This document shows positions 60,958-64,000 of a DNA stretch of 64,000 nt, in pieces; the stretch's first letter is position 1; each line of letters opens with the position of its first letter. The position numbers were made by a program, and so were the translations under genes. The notes beneath the pieces are model-generated. The model was not told the origin of the DNA. It worked only from the letters and a program-made list of their open reading frames with translations, and ran no database searches. Origin of the DNA: Pseudomonas serboccidentalis. Lineage in GTDB: Bacteria > Pseudomonadota > Gammaproteobacteria > Pseudomonadales > Pseudomonadaceae. The stretch covers positions 4,427,680-4,491,679 of the forward strand of contig NZ_CP101655.1 of assembly GCF_028830055.1 (NCBI RefSeq). The letters run 5' to 3'.

Positions 60958-62307
60958 ATGAACTTGCCTGAAAACGCGCCGTCGCCACTGGCCAGCCAAC
61001 TGAAGCTGGACGCGCACTGGATGCCGTACACCGCCAACCGTAACTTCCAGCGCGATCCGCGTCTGATCGTCGGTGCCGAAGGCAGCTGGCTGTTCGATGA
61101 CAAGGGGCGCAAGATCTACGACTCGCTGTCCGGTCTGTGGACCTGCGGCGCCGGGCACACCCGCAAGGAAATCCAGGAAGCGGTCGCCAAGCAATTGGGC
61201 ACCCTCGATTACTCGCCGGGCTTCCAGTACGGCCACCCGTTGTCGTTCCAGTTGGCGGAAAAAATCACTGATCTGACCCCCGGCAACCTGAACCACGTGT
61301 TCTTCACCGACTCCGGCTCCGAGTGTGCCGACACCGCGGTGAAAATGGTCCGTGCCTACTGGCGTCTGAAAGGTCAGTCGACCAAAACCAAAATGATCGG
61401 CCGTGCCCGTGGTTACCACGGCGTGAACATCGCCGGTACCAGCCTCGGCGGCGTCAATGGCAACCGCAAGCTGTTCGGTCAGGCGATGATGGACGTCGAT
61501 CACCTGCCACACACGCTGCTGGCCAGCAACGCCTTCTCCCGTGGCATGCCGGAGCAGGGCGGTATCGCCCTGGCCGATGAGTTGCTGAAGTTGATTGAGC
61601 TGCACGACGCGTCGAACATCGCGGCGGTATTCGTTGAACCAATGGCCGGTTCCGCTGGCGTACTGGTTCCGCCACAGGGTTATCTGAAACGTCTGCGCGA
61701 GATCTGCGATCAGCACAACATCCTGCTGGTGTTCGACGAAGTGATCACCGGTTTCGGCCGCACCGGTTCGATGTTCGGCGCCGAGAGCTTCGGCGTGACC
61801 CCGGACCTGATGTGCATCGCCAAGCAAGTGACCAACGGCGCGATCCCGATGGGCGCGGTGATTGCTAGCTCCGAGATCTACCAGACCTTCATGAATCAGC
61901 CGACCCCGGAATACGCTGTCGAATTCCCGCACGGCTACACCTACTCGGCACATCCGGTGGCGTGCGCTGCAGGTCTGGCGGCACTCGACCTGCTGCAAAA
62001 GGAAAATCTGGTACAGAGCGTGGCCGACGTTGCGCCGCATTTCGAAAATGCGCTGCACGGTCTGAAAGGTTCGAAAAACGTCATCGACATCCGTAACTAC
62101 GGTCTGGCCGGTGCGATCCAGATCGCGGCCCGTGACGGCGACGCCATCGTGCGCCCATTCGAAGCCGGTATGGCCCTGTGGAAAGCCGGGTTCTACGTGC
62201 GCTTCGGCGGCGACACCCTGCAGTTCGGCCCAACCTTCAACAGCAAGCCGCAAGACCTCGATCGTCTGTTCGACGCGGTTGGCGAAGTGCTGAACAAGCT
62301 CGACTGA
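60958..62307 (+). CDS. bauA: Beta-alanine (omega-amino acid):pyruvate aminotransferase
   Basis: A 449-residue class III PLP aminotransferase: start HWMPYTANRNFQRDPRLIVGAEG, GLWTCGAGHTRKEI, NHVFFTDSGSECADTAVKM, LVFDEVITGFGRTG and the PLP lysine in CIAKQVTNGAIPMGAV (about residue 288). It transaminates beta-alanine with pyruvate to malonate semialdehyde. GAGG precedes the ATG. It is in an operon with mmsA/bauC. Confidence 0.96.
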   Translation: MNLPENAPSPLASQLKLDAHWMPYTANRNFQRDPRLIVGAEGSWLFDDKGRKIYDSLSGLWTCGAGHTRKEIQEAVAKQLGTLDYSPGFQYGHPLSFQLAEKITDLTPGNLNHVFFTDSGSECADTAVKMVRAYWRLKGQSTKTKMIGRARGYHGVNIAGTSLGGVNGNRKLFGQAMMDVDHLPHTLLASNAFSRGMPEQGGIALADELLKLIELHDASNIAAVFVEPMAGSAGVLVPPQGYLKRLREICDQHNILLVFDEVITGFGRTGSMFGAESFGVTPDLMCIAKQVTNGAIPMGAVIASSEIYQTFMNQPTPEYAVEFPHGYTYSAHPVACAAGLAALDLLQKENLVQSVADVAPHFENALHGLKGSKNVIDIRNYGLAGAIQIAARDGDAIVRPFEAGMALWKAGFYVRFGGDTLQFGPTFNSKPQDLDRLFDAVGEVLNKLD

Positions 62308-62332
62308 TTTTCCTTCTATATATACCTAAAAA

Positions 62333-62357
62333 ACAGGCGTCTCTCGCGGGCGCCTGT
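62333..62357 (+). other. Stem-loop between bauA and mmsA
   Basis: ACAGGCG (62333-62339) pairs with CGCCTGT (62351-62357). There is no T-run, so it is likely a processing or attenuating structure within the operon rather than a terminator. Confidence 0.5.
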
Positions 62358-62381
62358 GGACAAGAATTCAGGAGTTACTCG

Positions 62382-63875
62382 ATGAGCGTTATCCCGCATT
62401 TGATCAATGGCGAACTGGTGACCGAGAACGGTCGCGCGGTTGATGTGTTCAACCCGTCCACCGGTCAGGCGATCCACAAGCTGCCACTGGCCACCCGCGA
62501 AACCATCCAGCACGCGATCGATGCCGCCAAGGCTGCCTTCCCGGCCTGGCGCAACACGCCACCGGCCAAACGCGCCCAAGTGATGTTCCGCTTCAAGCAA
62601 CTGCTGGAGCAGAACGAAGCGCGTATCTCGCAATTGATCAGCGAAGAGCACGGCAAAACGCTGGAAGACGCCGCCGGTGAGCTGAAACGCGGTATCGAGA
62701 ACGTTGAGTTCGCCTGCGCTGCCCCGGAAATCCTCAAGGGCGAATACAGCCGTAACGTCGGCCCGAACATCGACGCCTGGTCGGACTTCCAGCCGCTGGG
62801 CGTAGTGGCCGGTATCACTCCGTTCAATTTTCCGGCGATGGTGCCACTGTGGATGTACCCACTGGCGATCGTTTGCGGCAACTGCTTCATCCTCAAACCG
62901 TCCGAGCGTGACCCAAGCTCGACGCTGTTGATCGCTCAACTGCTGCTGGAAGCCGGCCTGCCGAAAGGCGTGCTGAGCGTGGTGCATGGCGACAAGACCG
63001 CGGTAGATGCGCTGATCGAGGCGCCGGAAGTCAAAGCGCTGAGCTTTGTCGGCTCGACGCCGATTGCCGAGTACATCTACGCCGAAGGCACCAAGCGCGG
63101 CAAACGTGTTCAGGCACTGGGCGGGGCGAAGAACCACGCAGTACTGATGCCGGATGCGGACCTGGACAACGCGGTCAGCGCACTGATGGGCGCGGCCTAC
63201 GGTTCCTGCGGCGAACGTTGCATGGCGATCTCGGTCGCGGTGTGCGTTGGCGACCAGGTGGCAGATGCGCTGGTGGCGAAACTGGTTCCGCAGATCAAGG
63301 CGCTGAAAATCGGTGCCGGCACTTCGTGCGGTCTGGACATGGGGCCGCTGGTCACTGGTCAGGCACGTGACAAGGTCAGCGGTTATGTCGATGACGGCGT
63401 GGCGGCGGGCGCGACCCTGGTGGTCGACGGTCGTGGCTTGAGCATTCCAGGCCATGAAGACGGCTTCTTCCTCGGTGGCTGCCTGTTCGACAATGTCACT
63501 CCTGAGATGCGCATCTATAAGGAAGAGATCTTCGGACCGGTGTTGTGCGTGGTTCGGGTCAACAGCCTGGAAGAGGCGATGAAACTGATCAATGATCACG
63601 AATACGGCAACGGCACCTGCATCTTCACTCGTGACGGTGAAGCGGCGCGCCTGTTCTGCGACGAGATCGAAGTCGGCATGGTCGGCGTCAACGTGCCGCT
63701 GCCGGTACCGGTGGCTTACCACAGTTTCGGCGGCTGGAAGCGTTCGCTGTTCGGCGACCTGCATGCCTATGGCCCGGATGGTGTGCGCTTCTATACCCGT
63801 CGCAAAGCCATTACTCAGCGCTGGCCGCAGCGTGCGAGCCATGAAGCTTCGCAATTCGCGTTCCCTAGCTTATAA
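62382..63875 (+). CDS. mmsA: CoA-acylating methylmalonate/malonate-semialdehyde dehydrogenase
   Basis: A 497-residue ALDH-family enzyme: GVVAGITPFNFPAMVPLWMYP, NCFILKPSERDPSSTL, VGSTPIAEYIY and the catalytic Cys in GSCGERCMAI (about residue 280-285), typical of MmsA; it converts (methyl)malonate semialdehyde to acetyl- or propionyl-CoA. Behind bauA this is the BauC role. AGGAG precedes the ATG at 62382; the frame is open upstream only as shadow of bauA. A palindromic terminator follows. Confidence 0.95.
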   Translation: MSVIPHLINGELVTENGRAVDVFNPSTGQAIHKLPLATRETIQHAIDAAKAAFPAWRNTPPAKRAQVMFRFKQLLEQNEARISQLISEEHGKTLEDAAGELKRGIENVEFACAAPEILKGEYSRNVGPNIDAWSDFQPLGVVAGITPFNFPAMVPLWMYPLAIVCGNCFILKPSERDPSSTLLIAQLLLEAGLPKGVLSVVHGDKTAVDALIEAPEVKALSFVGSTPIAEYIYAEGTKRGKRVQALGGAKNHAVLMPDADLDNAVSALMGAAYGSCGERCMAISVAVCVGDQVADALVAKLVPQIKALKIGAGTSCGLDMGPLVTGQARDKVSGYVDDGVAAGATLVVDGRGLSIPGHEDGFFLGGCLFDNVTPEMRIYKEEIFGPVLCVVRVNSLEEAMKLINDHEYGNGTCIFTRDGEAARLFCDEIEVGMVGVNVPLPVPVAYHSFGGWKRSLFGDLHAYGPDGVRFYTRRKAITQRWPQRASHEASQFAFPSL

Positions 63876-63885
63876 GGAGAAGGGC

Positions 63886-63906
63886 ATGACAAAGGCCGAC
63901 CTCTAG
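63886..63906 (+). other. Seven-codon micro-ORF with strong ribosome-binding site
   Basis: ATG ACA AAG GCC GAC CTC TAG (MTKADL) follows AAGGAG at six bases, 10 bases after the mmsA stop. Its last five codons are inside the terminator palindrome. It may be a remnant start of a lost gene or a translated terminator-leader. Confidence 0.35.
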
Positions 63907-63930
63907 AGGTCGGCCTTTGTGTTTTCGGGC
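63889..63930 (+). terminator. Palindromic terminator of the bau operon
   Basis: ACAAAGGCCGACCTCT and its exact complement AGAGGTCGGCCTTTGT are adjacent (63889-63920), giving a 16-bp stem with no loop spacer beyond the central CTCTAGAG. GTGTTTTCGGGCTTTTTT follows, supplying the T-rich tail. Confidence 0.85.
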
Positions 63931-63967
63931 TTTTTTGGTCGATATGACAGAAATGTGAAAATAGCGG

Positions 63968-63995
63968 TTGACGGCAGATTCTGGAGGTCTATAAT
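63968..63995 (+). promoter_or_regulatory. Strong sigma-70 promoter at the right edge
   Basis: TTGACG (63968-63973), 16-base spacer, TATAAT (63990-63995), followed by a GC-rich start CGCC. This layout is typical of tRNA/rRNA-type stable RNA promoters; the gene would lie outside the window. Confidence 0.8.
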
Positions 63996-64000
63996 TCGCC

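Noticed and set aside
60934..63854. Two long minus-strand frames opposite bauA and mmsA
   Set aside because: Antisense shadows of two confidently assigned enzymes.

Overview
The window is chromosomal DNA of a fluorescent pseudomonad, most likely of the P. fluorescens group. The GC-rich coding, the biosynthetic arginine decarboxylase, the tad/rcp/pprAB pilus locus, the bauR-bauA-bauC block and the purine block (which from memory follows P. aeruginosa PA0129-PA0148) all point there. So do dozens of intergenic inverted repeats of the GTAGGAGTGAGCCTGCTCGC and GTAGGAGCTGCCGAAGGCTG kinds, typical of P. fluorescens relatives. No tRNA, rRNA, CRISPR array, insertion sequence or prophage gene was found.

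Layout. 1-8850: the end of a Sui1/YciH factor, speA, a short type VI vgrG with a DUF4123 adaptor but no effector, a MATE exporter, a MazG-like protein, cmoM and two DUF4136 lipoproteins. 9060-24565: a complete Flp/Tad pilus locus: tadG, the PprA/PprB two-component system, a TadE pseudopilin, the prepilin peptidase FppA, a stand-alone receiver, two flp pilin genes and the rcpC-rcpA-tadZABCD operon. 24658-28208: a TpsB-type outer-membrane transporter beside a glycine/threonine-repeat lipoprotein; this is the least conventional pair in the window. 28536-32307: a divergent acyl-CoA set (MaoC hydratase, FabG4-like reductase, thiolase).

32617-44998: a RIO kinase, several MFS transporters, and a copper block (cueR-copA and copZ, each preceded by a matching CueR-type promoter, with an unknown periplasmic protein between them). 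An NADPH:quinone-type reductase with a LysR regulator and an ArsR-like regulator follow. 45120-59767: purine salvage. It holds an adenine/adenosine deaminase, a 2-oxoglutarate oxygenase, a BMP-type binding protein, 8-oxoguanine deaminase, two permeases and a double ATPase forming a purine or nucleoside ABC importer, then YigZ, a RutR-like TetR regulator and a nucleobase:cation symporter. A ChaA antiporter, a short-chain dehydrogenase and a membrane protein are interspersed. 59899-63920: beta-alanine catabolism (bauR, bauA, mmsA/bauC), closed by a perfect palindromic terminator. The last bases carry a strong stable-RNA-like promoter facing out of the window.

How it fits together. The Tad part encodes its own pilins, peptidase, machine and regulators. 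The neighbouring TpsB and Gly/Thr-rich lipoprotein may be a second surface-adhesion output of the same programme. The right half scavenges and deaminates purines and degrades beta-alanine. The 22 kb from 8957 to 30897, covering the whole pilus/TpsB block, contains none of the dispersed repeats that otherwise occur every few kilobases. Starts were chosen by ribosome-binding site, overlap with the upstream gene and family length; alternatives are given where they matter.
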